DNA of 64,000 nt, taken from positions 744,001 to 808,000 of the forward strand of contig MU385855.1 in the NCBI GenBank assembly GCA_022497145.1. Reading direction: 5' to 3'. Made by a program: the position numbers and the translations under genes. A model generated the notes under the pieces. That model saw only the letters and a program-made list of their open reading frames with translations. It had not been told where the DNA came from and made no database searches. Numbering within the stretch: the stretch's first letter is position 1; each line of letters opens with the position of its first letter. The DNA is from Rostrohypoxylon terebratum (Eukaryota > Ascomycota > Sordariomycetes > Xylariales > Hypoxylaceae). This document shows positions 22,604 to 32,322 of this stretch, piece after piece.

Positions 22604-22666
22604 ATAGAACAAAAAGAAGGCACTAACAGGCCTAATAAGAGTTGAACCTAAACTTCCTGTTATTCC
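22604..22666 (-). repeat. Direct repeat copy B
   Basis: Second copy of the unit at 22386-22448. It carries the B-box-like word AGGTTCAACTC on the minus strand and ends directly against the left end of the MITE at 22667. Confidence 0.65.
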
Positions 22667-22824
22667 CTCCCGAAGTGCCAACTAACAGCAGTACATAAGC
22701 CCATATAAATACTGAAGGCTGCGCCAATTAGAACTTGAGTGAGGGTTACTAAGCATTTTGTAGCCAATCAAATCATAGATTTAATGGGTATATTTTGTAC
22801 TGCTGTCAGTTGGCACTTCGGGAG
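22667..22824. mobile_element. MITE-like element, 158 bp with 29-bp TIRs
   Basis: The left end (22667-22695) starts CTCCCGAAGTGCCAACT. The right end (22796-22824) is its reverse complement with one mismatch in 29. The 100-bp interior has no coding potential, so it is a non-autonomous DNA transposon remnant. No convincing target-site duplication is visible, although TA-rich flanks are present. Superfamily cannot be assigned from the ends alone. Confidence 0.75.
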
Positions 22825-22909
22825 ATAATAGTCAAATTTTTAAGATTCTTAAGTATTATTTTAGGTTGTTGTTTTGATGATTAGTTGTAGAGCACTTGAA
22901 AATAAGAAT

Positions 22910-22944
22910 GCCAAGACTGCGCCGTCTCTTCTCGATTCCGGCTG
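22910..22944 (-). repeat. Right arm of 35-bp inverted repeat
   Basis: Partner of 22128-22162. Similarity stops abruptly on both sides of both arms. Confidence 0.85.
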
Positions 22945-23165
22945 GGGGTCCAAAAAGGATACGTACCGTAATATTATGCCCCGCGACTTGTCCGTGCCCC
23001 TCCACAAAACCACCCCACCAAAATTTGGCCTGGTAACAAACAAGAGTCAACTATCAAGCCAACAGATCAACAGACGCCTTCTCCTTTGCCTAGCGCTATA
23101 GGCATATTGTGAAGTAATTTGCGATATTCTCTCTCTTAACCTGAGTACAAAAAACGACCGCGATC

Positions 23166-24835
23166 ATGCTCGACATTCAAGATTTTATCACCGAGCGGGG
23201 TGGTAACCCTGAGAAGATCCGCGAGTCTCAGCGCCGACGATATGCCCCCGTCGAAGTCGTCGACGAAGTCATTGCTATGTTCGAGGACCATCGCAAAAGT
23301 CAGTCGCTGGTTCGAATATACAGTATCAACCTCGAGACTAACGCAGTATTGTCATTGTAGCGCAGTACGCCGCGACTCAGATAAACAGCAAGATCAACGA
23401 CGTCAACAAGCAAATCGGTGCGAAGAAAAAGGTCAGAGCTCCTCTGAGTCATCAATACCCAGCCTTCTCTATATGCGCGCTGTCGCGCACACATACGTCA
23501 TCACTAACCTGAACACAAATCTAGGCCAAGGAGAACGCCGATGAGTTACTTCAACAGAGAGCCGATCTCGATAAGGAGAAGAAAGCCCTCCTCGACTCTG
23601 CCGCCCAAAAGGACATTGCGCTAAAAGCCAAGGTCAGCACCATCGGCAACATCGTTCACGACTCCGTGCCCGTTAGCGATAACGAGGACAACAATGTCGT
23701 CCAGCGAACGTGGGCCCCCGAAGGCGTCAAAGTAGAGAAGAAGGATGTGCTCTCGCATCACGAAGTTCTCCTGCGACTAGACGGCTACGACCCGGACCGT
23801 GGAGTCAAAGTAGTTGGCCACAGAGGTTATTTCCTCAAGCAATGGGGTGTGTTCCTCAACCAGGCTCTGATCAACTACGGCCTGGAATACCTCTCCAGCA
23901 AAGGTTTCACGCCTTTGCAAACTCCCCAGTTCATGCTCAAGGACTACATGGCGAAGACTGCTCAGCTGGAGCAGTTTGACGAAGAGTTGTACAAGGTCGT
24001 CGACGGCGAGGCGCAAAACGACAAATACCTTATCGCTACCTCGGAACAACCCATCTCCGCCTTCCATGCCGACGAATGGCTTATAGCCAAAGATCTTCCT
24101 ATCAAGTATGCCGGTTTCAGCACGTGTTACCGAAGAGAGGCCGGTTCCCACGGTCGCGACGCCTGGGGCATCTTCCGTGTACATCAGTTCGAGAAGGTAG
24201 AGCAATTCGTGCTCACGGACCCCGAAAAATCGTGGGAAATGTTCGAGGAGATGTTCTCGACCTCGGAAGAGTTCTACAAGTCTCTCGGATTGCCGTACCA
24301 AGTTGTGGCCATCGTCTCAGGCGCGCTAAACAACGCAGCTGCGAAGAAGTTTGATCTGGAAGCCTGGTTCCCCTTCCAGGGAGAGTACAAGGAGCTTGTC
24401 TCGTGCTCAAACTGCACGGACTACCAGTCTCGCGCTCTTGAGATCCGATTTGGTGCTAAGCAGCAGACCGAGATCAAGAAGAAATACGTTCATTGCCTCA
24501 ACTCGACGCTATGCGCCACCGAGAGAGCTCTGTGCTGTATTCTTGAGAATTACCAGACTGAAGATGTAAGTAAAACGATCACAGTAAAAAAACCAAAAAT
24601 AAATTCAAGGAGTGTCGATGCTAATGAATCACTTCAGGGTCTCCGGGTTCCCGAGCCGTTACGCAAGTACCTGCCGGGCACTCCCGAGTTCATCCCCTTC
24701 GCTAAGGAGCTGCCCAAAGACTCGACTTCGCAAAAGGCTAAGGCTAAAGCGGATAAGGGAGCCAAGCAAAAGGCGGCGGCCGCTGGTGCCGCAGTGGCAG
24801 AAGTTGGGGAGAAGCTGAAGAACACTGTCGTGTAA
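23166..24835 (+). CDS. SES1: Cytosolic seryl-tRNA synthetase
   Basis: Four exons (23166-23298, 23361-23431, 23525-24565, 24638-24835) encode 480 aa, close to the yeast enzyme. It charges tRNA-Ser with serine in the cytoplasm. The N-terminal MLDIQDFITERGGNP opens the tRNA-binding helical arm (roughly residues 1-125, coiled coil with KAKVSTIGNIVHDSVP at its end). The class II core has motif 2 FSTCYRREAG (266-275), the serine and ATP pocket around RVHQFEKVEQF, and motif 3 with CATERALCCILENY (398-411). A Lys/Ala-rich C-terminal extension (SQKAKAKADKGAKQKAAAA) matches eukaryotic cytosolic enzymes. There is no mitochondrial presequence. Confidence 0.97.
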
Positions 24836-26145
24836 CTTATCGGAGTTTGAGAAACCGGAATATCGAGGAATGGCTTTGTTTTAGATTCGATTTGAACGAA
24901 TTACAAGAAGATACTCATGTGCCACTTGATGCAGGGTGATGACTATTATTTCCTCTGGCACCATATAAATTGCCCCGATCGTGAAGAAGGGTGGGATTTT
25001 ATGAATACCTAGGTCCTAGGTCCTAGGTACTGAGATGCTTTGAAAGATGGAATTCGTTACCTTGTCTTGCTCAAAGTGAAATTGAATGTTGCTAGAGGCT
25101 CCGTCACATATTATACATGGCGCATTACACAGGTCACAAAAGCATAAGGTTACAGAAACAGATCATTGTTTCCGTTGACCACTCAAAGTGCAGGGTAATT
25201 ACCTACCTAGGTAGGTATTGTACCTACACTTGTCAGTTAGTTCGAACCCCCTGTCTTGTGTTACCGCTTGAATCTGTACTTCACGCGGTATTATAATTTA
25301 TGAGTAAAGCATTGTGTCGCTTGCTTTCTCTAACTAGATCATAGTTCATGAGCCATTTTATACCTACATATAATTATGTAAGGTAATAAAGTATAAATCT
25401 TTATGTCTTCATTCATAGCTGTACAGCATAATGAGCTTGATATATAAAAATGTGATTGATATGGTACACGTTTTTTGTTCTGGTTAATGTAATTCATTAT
25501 TAGCCTTTGACATTCCGCAAGCTTCTCAAAGCCGTTTCCGAAGATAATACATATTAGTAGTGAGCCGCACCCGGTTTCCTTGCATTAATCGCGCGCTCAT
25601 TTGTCCATTTGTCCATTTGTGCACTTGCTCATCATCCATCCATAATCATTGAATCATCCAGAGCATTCATAGGTACCTGATTCCCAGATTCCCAACCTGA
25701 ACTTGAATTTGAGCGACTTTTACATTAGATTGCGAACAAACACCAAACTAGCGAAACCAGTGATTCGACATACAATCAATTATCGGTTCAACGATGATCA
25801 AGACGGTAGTCAGGTAATAGGAATAATAGGAACATATCTACACAGTAGAGTGAAACAAGCGAAACAGACGAACAGAAAGCCAATCATCACCCTTGGCGGC
25901 TAGATCCCATCCCCCCATCCCCCCATCCCATCTGACGCATTAGCATAAACTGTTTGAGCCATACGACACTACACTACGACCCCCTACAGGCTACAACAAC
26001 CCCTACAGCACGCATGCGCGCATAGCCTCCTTATTCTTACTACGTAAATAGATCGTAGGGATTTTAAGTTACAAGTCAAACGCCTTTGGGATTCGTCCTA
26101 ATAGTTTCTTAACATTCTCAATTTTTGTTTACAACCGCTGTTTTC
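24836..26145. other. Intergenic, no gene seen
   Basis: About 1.3 kb. It includes a CCTAGGTCCTAGGTCCTAGG palindromic tandem at 25010-25030, an ACCTACCTAGGTAGGTA palindrome at about 25202-25218 and a CCCCCCAT-rich patch near 25915. A GTTCGAACCCC word at about 25240 is not part of a tRNA. Confidence 0.5.
25010..25032. repeat. CCTAGGT tandem palindrome
   Basis: Three overlapping CCTAGGT units flanked by TA..GTAC. The same tandem occurs at 40132-40153. Confidence 0.75.
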
Positions 26146-28059
26146 ATGTCAGCCGCAGTCGCTTGCCCATTTTGCTTCATACCGTTTACCGATTATAGAT
26201 TACTACTGGTAAGCTTCACCGAGTCTCATTCTCATTACATTATTATTGCCGGTCCTTTAATTTAACCTCCCAGATTCCCCTAGTAAGTTCTAACCTCCAC
26301 CTTCACAGCACATAGAAAAAGTACATTGCGAATCAGGGAGATCGCCATTTATCCCGGATGAGGGTTTGGAAGAGGCAGATTTGGAGGAAGTTTCGGGATC
26401 AGGTTTAGGTTCAGGATCGGGTTCGCAGCGGAAAGTTGACGAGAACGAATATTCCGAATATTCTGAATACTGCGAGTGTCCGGTCGAGGATTGTGGTGAG
26501 ATCATACCGCTCCACCAGCTGCAAGCCCATATCAACATGCATGGCTTCGAGAGCGCCCAGCAAGGCTTTCCCGAGGATTATTCTGCCGAATCGACACAAC
26601 CCAGCACCGATGACTTAGCATCGGATAGCGATTACCTTCAGTCGGGGGTGGATCATACGCCAAGCACCTCCCCGGGACATGCCGAGCCCGGCTTTGGCGG
26701 TCCGGGAGCCGGCCCTTCGAACTGGAGGAAGCACTTGCTGAACCTGCCTCATAGGCAAAAGAACGACGTACAGCTTCAAATTCCTCAGGGGGTTCAGGCT
26801 AAGCAAGTCAAGAGGCTCGGTGTAAGTTATATTTCCAACTAATCTGTTCCTCAATCCTAATCATAATCATCGGATTCGGATGAAAACTGACACAATATTT
26901 AGAAGAAAGAGCTTGGAACATACCACAAGGAAGAGAGGATGCCGGATTGGCTCTTCGATATGATAACCAAACACAATTACAAATGCTCTGAAGGTTCGTC
27001 TTCTAGTTTACGAGGGCCCAATGTATTATATCATACGACCTTCTAGCTCACAAATGCCTTAGGAATCATCCCCATCCTTGCGCAGTACATACAGCTAAAT
27101 ACAAAGACGCAATACGCGTATCTCTGCAACCCGGCAACCCTACATATATCTAAGCTGAGAAAAGAGGGTATGTGCACCCCCTAGATATCTGCACGGAAGC
27201 ATGGGCGCCTTAGATGTGACCGAGACTGACCATATTCCAGGTGGCTTCTGTGGCTATAGAAACATACAGATGCTGGTATCCTACATTGTTGCAACGGGTG
27301 CAAACGGCGCTGCGGCCTTCGGATATGAAATCCCAACTATCTTTCAAATCCAAGACATGATAGAGAATGCTTGGGACCGTGGCATTCACCTTGAGGGCAG
27401 AATAGAACTCGGGGTCCTCAGGCGTACCCGCAAATATATCGGAACTCCAGAGGCGTCAACGCTCTTCCAGAGCCTAGGTATACCGTACGTACATATTCAC
27501 TTGATTCTCGCCGAAAAAAATTAAAAGAAAAGAAGTAGCTAATACGATGTTAGGTGGGGATACCAAGGCCTTAAAAATAAAGAAGGTGATCCGCCCACGG
27601 CGTCAGAGCATAGGTTGTACGACTACGTTGAGAACTATTTCTCGTCATGCCCTGGCGTCAAGACGCGAGGTAGTGTCCGTAACACGACTCGGCCGCCCCT
27701 TTACTTCCAACACCATGGTAAGCCCAGCGATACCCAATTTTTCCCTCTGTTTTCTATTCTAACAATATTCAAGGTCATTCCATGACTATCATTGGAATCG
27801 AGCGAACGGTTAAGGGCACCCGGAACCTCTTGGTTTTCGACCCATCCCACCAAGACCCCACAAGCACCACCAAGTACATCGGACAGAAGATCGATTCTTC
27901 TCGCGCCAACGCGGAGGACGTGCTTAAGTTCTACCGACGCGGGCCTAAGTATCTATCTGCGTACCAGCACTTTGAGGTTCTTCAGTAAGATATATTCTCT
28001 CACATCCTTGACTATTGGTTATCATGAACTAATACGATGTGCTACTTAGATTGAAATAA
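26146..28059 (+). CDS. ZUP1/Mug105-like C78 cysteine peptidase with two zinc fingers
   Basis: Eight exons (26146-26208, 26309-26821, 26903-26993, 27063-27167, 27241-27484, 27554-27717, 27774-27984, 28050-28059) give 466 aa. The N-terminus has two C2H2-type fingers: Cys7, Cys10, His22, His27, and Cys78, Cys83, His95, His99. The peptidase domain shows GGFCGYRNIQM with nucleophile Cys261, LGIPWGYQGLKN, then the catalytic His in HHGHSMTIIGIE (His395) and Asp in LLVFDPS (Asp416). This is the Cys-His-Asp order of the UfSP/ZUFSP family. Human ZUP1 cleaves K63-linked ubiquitin chains and acts in genome stability; S. pombe Mug105 is a relative. I infer deubiquitinase activity rather than UFM1 cleavage. 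The last 10-nt exon (LQLK end) is less certain; reading through gives a stop one codon after Leu. Confidence 0.85.
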
Positions 28060-28421
28060 CATTTCTGAAGGCCTATTGTACTATTTTCCTCTCTTCTATC
28101 CGGCGTTTAGCTGCGTGCTAGTTTTTGATTCTCGATTACTCACTTGGAACTCATTGGCGTTACAAAGAATAGGAGAGAATGGATTGCGAAGGGAGTCACG
28201 CACAGCACTGTAACGTAAACGTCGATTAGTTAAATCAATGAGATGAATTTGGGCGAGTCTTTGCCCTTCTCTAAGTAAACACCGTGATCTATCGATTTAT
28301 TCACCGAGTCTCTAGCAGCGGATATTCCTTTTTTCAGGACCCTTCACACTTCTATGGTATATGAACCGAGCCTGTAATTTCGGGCACCAGCCACTTTTTA
28401 AAGCATGTCTCACTTCCTAGT
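28060..28421. other. Convergent 3' intergenic region
   Basis: A 362-bp stretch with the 3' UTRs of the C78 peptidase and ITPase genes. Nothing else is seen. Confidence 0.5.
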
Positions 28422-29391
28422 CTATTCCTTCATGCCGCCACCCTCAATCCATGCCCGGAGTTTTTCGAGTGCCTTGAAGCGGTGCGAGATCTTGTTCTTC
28501 TCTGTCTTGTCCATCTCGGCGTAGCTATTGGTGGTGAAATTAGTTCTGGTACACTTATTTGCCTCCCATTGGGAGCCGGACAAGGGGTACTTACGTCTGG
28601 CCCTCGTACTCGAAACACGGGTCCCAGCCTAATAAGTCAGCTCACCATTATGAAGAGGATAAAGGGGAGGAGCATACCAAATGTTGTCGGGCCTCTCGGA
28701 GGTACTATCTTGCCCTATTCAGTTTCAATCAGCCCCGTTCATCTTCATGTCTCCCCGGACTCAAGGACAAGTCAAATCCACGTACATGTGTTCTCCCCTG
28801 GAACAACAGTACCTCCTGGCCGGGTCCCTTGGAAAAGCCAAAGGTAGCCACGGCCTGCGCGGACTTGTCGTCATAGGCCGCAAGTAGATTGTTGAGGCCT
28901 GTGTGGCCGATGGACTGCATGAACCATTTTCTGTCATCACCGGTCATACTCATTAGCACTTGCACTTGTCCTACCCCAATCTGCGCATCACATTGCCCTT
29001 TTCCGATAGCCTCTCACTATTCCCACCCTGACCCTAGCCATAACCTGATGCAGAAGTACACAAAGCAGCGGACCATCGAAAAAAAAAACCCAAATCAAAG
29101 CTTGGTACCATCTATGTAAGTAGGTAGAGAAAAAAAAACTCACATATAAGGCCCCGGCAATCCATTCAGCGCATCGAAGCACAAGCACGTGTCCTCGACA
29201 AGAACGGGACCGCCGATGGCGGTGGCAGCGGCGCGGCACTTCTCTATCGTGACCTCGTCGACCGTGCCCTGGATCTCGGGCAGGTCGAGGGCCTGGTTGC
29301 GGACCTCGATGCCGGCCGGCTCGAGGATGGCGCGCACCTCCAGCAGCTTGTTGGCGTTGCCCGTTATGAAGTTGACAACCGGTTTTGCCAT
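28422..29391 (-). CDS. HAM1: Inosine triphosphate pyrophosphatase (Ham1)
   Basis: Five exons on the minus strand (29144-29391, 28786-28930, 28678-28714, 28595-28628, 28422-28524) encode 188 aa, normal for the family. The enzyme hydrolyses ITP, dITP and XTP to monophosphates and so cleans the nucleotide pool. Seen in order: FITGNANKLLEV, the Asp/Glu-rich LPEIQGTVDEV, VEDTCLCFDALNGLPGPYIKWF, FQGRTHGKIVPPRGPTTFGWDPCFEYEGQTYAEM and EKNKISHRFKALEKL. Exons 3 and 4 are only 37 and 34 nt. A frame opening upstream of the chosen ATG would add about 86 residues rich in Arg and Thr; I reject it because family proteins begin close to MAKPVVNFITGN. Confidence 0.96.
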
Positions 29392-30480
29392 ATCGTATCC
29401 TATTCTATTCCTGCTTGCTTGTTTCTCTTTTTTTTTTTTCCCCCTTTTTCCCTCCTCTTCTCGTCTTGTGAATATTAAGTAAAGGATGTGATGCTGAGTG
29501 AAGTTCAAAGTGTATGAATTTGTTTGCCTGGTGGTGAGTGAGTTGCTATAGCAGGTCGACCTGGGAGATTTTATTCTCTTCACTCGATGGTGAAAATTGA
29601 ACGTGATATCCGTGAGAGAGGCTTCGGTGTGTGACGCACCCGGCGACATGTAACCTTCAAGGTTTAGGTCTAGCTAGAACGCTATAGCGGACACTTGCAG
29701 TAGCCAAGCTCGCATTGTAGCCTCCTATTGGCACAGAATAGACGGCAAACCAGCGCTGTTTCGACGCTATATACTGTACATATCCAGTCGTAGGCACCAA
29801 AAATCCACTGTGTCCGAACTTAGGAGACTGCATCAGCCCCGGAGATTTAGGTACTGTATTTTACCACCAGACCCCCTGTAATTCAGTGCTGCCCAGGACC
29901 GGCCTTCCCAACGGCGAGTTGACGATAGCTACGCACCTTAGCTTTCGGTAATCAAGGGCTATATCATTCAATTACTCATTTAAAGCGCTTCAAATTCAAA
30001 TAGGGGCTCATTATATCAAATGCATTCTATGTGTAGCGAGGAGACGTTGTTTCCAGTCGATATTCCGTTATTAGGGACCTGAAAGTGAACATGAAAGCTG
30101 AGCCCCTTACCTCCTATATTTGGTCCCTAAAACTCCCTATAACTTGGATAGCGTTTATAGGCGCTGGACCCTCTATAGACTACAGGGGGTTTAGCGATTG
30201 ATCATGGCGTGTATGGGAGTAATGGATGATACATGGCATTTCAATTTCTACGAAGCCCTAACCTTCTAGTATGAGAATAATTCTCTTTTGATTGAGCAGT
30301 CGGACATGAAGTTGAGACGAAGACAATGGGTATCTCTCATCGCATTTACTACCTGATTATAATTGAAATGCGTCCGTCCCGATGCAATTTTCCCATCCTT
30401 TTCTTTTTCTTCCTCTCCTGTTCCCGCCCTTAGAAAAGAAAAAGACTTGGATGTTTCCCCATCCACTTACTTTTACTCTA
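29392..30480. other. Intergenic, no gene seen
   Basis: About 1.1 kb. It includes a pyrimidine tract (T-run near 29430) just upstream of the ITPase start, probably in its 5' UTR, and scattered short inverted words (GGACAC/GTGTCC near 29685 and 29812) that are too weak to call an element. Confidence 0.5.
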
Positions 30481-31215
30481 TTACGCATCCTCTTCGGCAT
30501 GATCTTTCTTCCATTGCGTAATCCACGCCTCGATACGATCAATGTTACTCTCCATCTCTTCCGTCGTGTTACTCGTCAGCTCGACCACGATCTGCGGTTC
30601 GTACGAGTCCCGCGCTTCTTGTAACAGCACCTCCATGATCTCCGAGTCTATGTTCTCCTGGAGCTTTGCTTCGGGGTATTTTCTGGGAAGATATTAGTAC
30701 AGTGGGAGATGCAAGGAGACATGAGTATTTTACCTCGCGGACAGCCGATCGTAGAGCGTAGTAGAATCCACACGCAGCACGACCACCAAGTCGATCCAGC
30801 TCTCTGGGAAAATCTCGCAGCCGTGCCAGTCTATGACGCAGCCACCGGCCTTGACATTGTCTTCCTCAAGCGCATCTAACAACTGCGGTTTCATATCGTT
30901 AGAATTCGTCTTATTATTCCAAATTCCCATGCGCCAGACACTCCTAGGGAATATATCTAACCCTTTCTTTTTTTTTTTTTTTCGTTGTTGGTTGGCATAT
31001 TAGATCCAGAAATGAACCTCCTGGAGACTCACCTTATCCTCATCCACGATCCAGCTCATAAACTCCTCATCCCAACCCTCATGGCACTCCTTGTCCTTGA
31101 CAACTTGATTAACAGAAACGTGCCTCAGTCCCGTCCTCTCGACGAGCATCTCCGCGTGTGTCGTCTTGCCCACCCCGGGCGTGCCCGTGATGATGATGTT
31201 CGGGTTCGTACGCAT
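30481..31215 (-). CDS. FAP7: Adenylate kinase 6 / Fap7 (NTPase of 40S maturation)
   Basis: Three exons on the minus strand (31033-31215, 30734-30882, 30481-30682) give 177 aa. The P-loop is GTPGVGKTT (residues 11-19). Family-specific stretches are HVSVNQVVKDKECHEGWDEE, GGCVIDWHGCEIFPE, VVVLRVDSTTLYDRLSARKY and KLQENIDSEIMEVLLQEARDSY. Fap7/hCINAP binds Rps14 and is needed for the last cleavage of 20S pre-rRNA; it has low adenylate kinase activity. The C-terminus is acidic (KKDHAEEDA). It is in the same orientation as ITPase and myosin but spacing of about 1 kb argues against shared transcription. Confidence 0.95.
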
Positions 31216-32322
31216 TTTTCTCTTTTCCCTTTACCCCTTTCCTTCTTATTAGGATTATCCTCTTTTCCTGGTTTTCCCTTGTAGGAAAACGAGAAATGGA
31301 TTCTCTTTTTTATTATTTTCGTTTGGTCAGGTCACTTATGCCACTTCCCTTCCTAGTGACCTAAGCCCGGAACCCGAAACTTCTGACTCGAAAACAGGAC
31401 TGTTTTCGCAAACGAAAATTCCCAGTAAAAATAAGGGGGAAAACTGCGATAAGTAGATAATCAAATATCGGAATGAACTGCGACTATAAAAATAGCAAGT
31501 TCCTACGTAGTATCTTAAGACTTGAGTTTAAGATTCAAGGTTTTCAAAGTTAGGTACCTTTTCCTATTGAAATATCCAGAGTTTCTTACAGTGAAACCTT
31601 AGCAGAATTTTGCTTGATATGGGTCACGTGCACCCCCATCATATTTCCATACAACCCTAACACTGAGTCACAAAACCCCAACATTCCTCCCTACGTAAAC
31701 GACACTCGCCTTTCATTTACACTCAACGGTGGAATAGGGGGCATATAAAGAAGTGAGTATATTGACGGCTTGGAATATCATTTGGGCATGAAGCATCGAG
31801 TTGGGAATCATCTCATAATTCAGATGTGAGTGGTGTGAACCTCCCAAGAACCATGGTACGTAACGTGGTAAGTATGTTGCGTGTGTGCGATTTCTTCGTC
31901 GGCATGTACAAACCCATATACAGGTGACCTAGCTAGATGCTTTACAATATCGTCTTCTCTTTTTTATACACTCTCCTTTGACTACATCCATGGACCCAGT
32001 CTAGATAGGAAGTTCATCGATAAAAAAGGCAAGCATCAAACGCCCCTGTCCATGGTCCGCGTGAGTCTTCTAGTTCAATCATGCCTTGATATCCATTAAA
32101 TTTATGTCCCTCTTGGCTCTTGTTCTCGTTTCAAAACCCTTCGAGCTGCCCCTGATGCTCCTTACTATCCATGGGACTTGGTGATGTTGACTGCTCTAAA
32201 TCTACATCGGCCTGTCCGCATGATTCCCCTACCTGCCCGAGTTTTTTGGACCCCGGCATCGCCAAGGGGAGGCGCCCAATCCCAACTTGGAGCGGTCGGA
32301 AGCTTCTTCTGATATTGCGGCT
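31216..32322. other. Intergenic, myosin 3' side
   Basis: About 1.1 kb between the FAP7 start and the myosin stop, containing the FAP7 promoter and myosin 3' UTR. Open frames at 31881-32407 look like non-coding sequence. Confidence 0.5.

Larger units (their letters stand above)
21433..23165. other. Repeat-rich intergenic region
   Basis: No gene is seen in 1.7 kb. The first part is the Rheb 3' side. From about 22128 to 22944 it contains inverted repeats, direct repeats with tRNA-like words and a small transposon-like element, listed separately. The middle is AT rich. Confidence 0.6.

Noticed and set aside
25225..25255. tRNA T-loop-like word GTTCGAACCCC
   Set aside because: No A box or cloverleaf can be drawn upstream; the preceding bases are palindromic AGGTA repeats.
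29392..29649. N-terminal extension of ITPase starting near 29649
   Set aside because: The in-frame extension is Arg/Thr rich with an E/K run from a pyrimidine tract; family proteins start at the MAKPVVNF methionine.
29677..29825. Possible MITE with GGACAC/GTGTCC ends
   Set aside because: The complementary stretch is only about 7-9 bp and has no clear borders.
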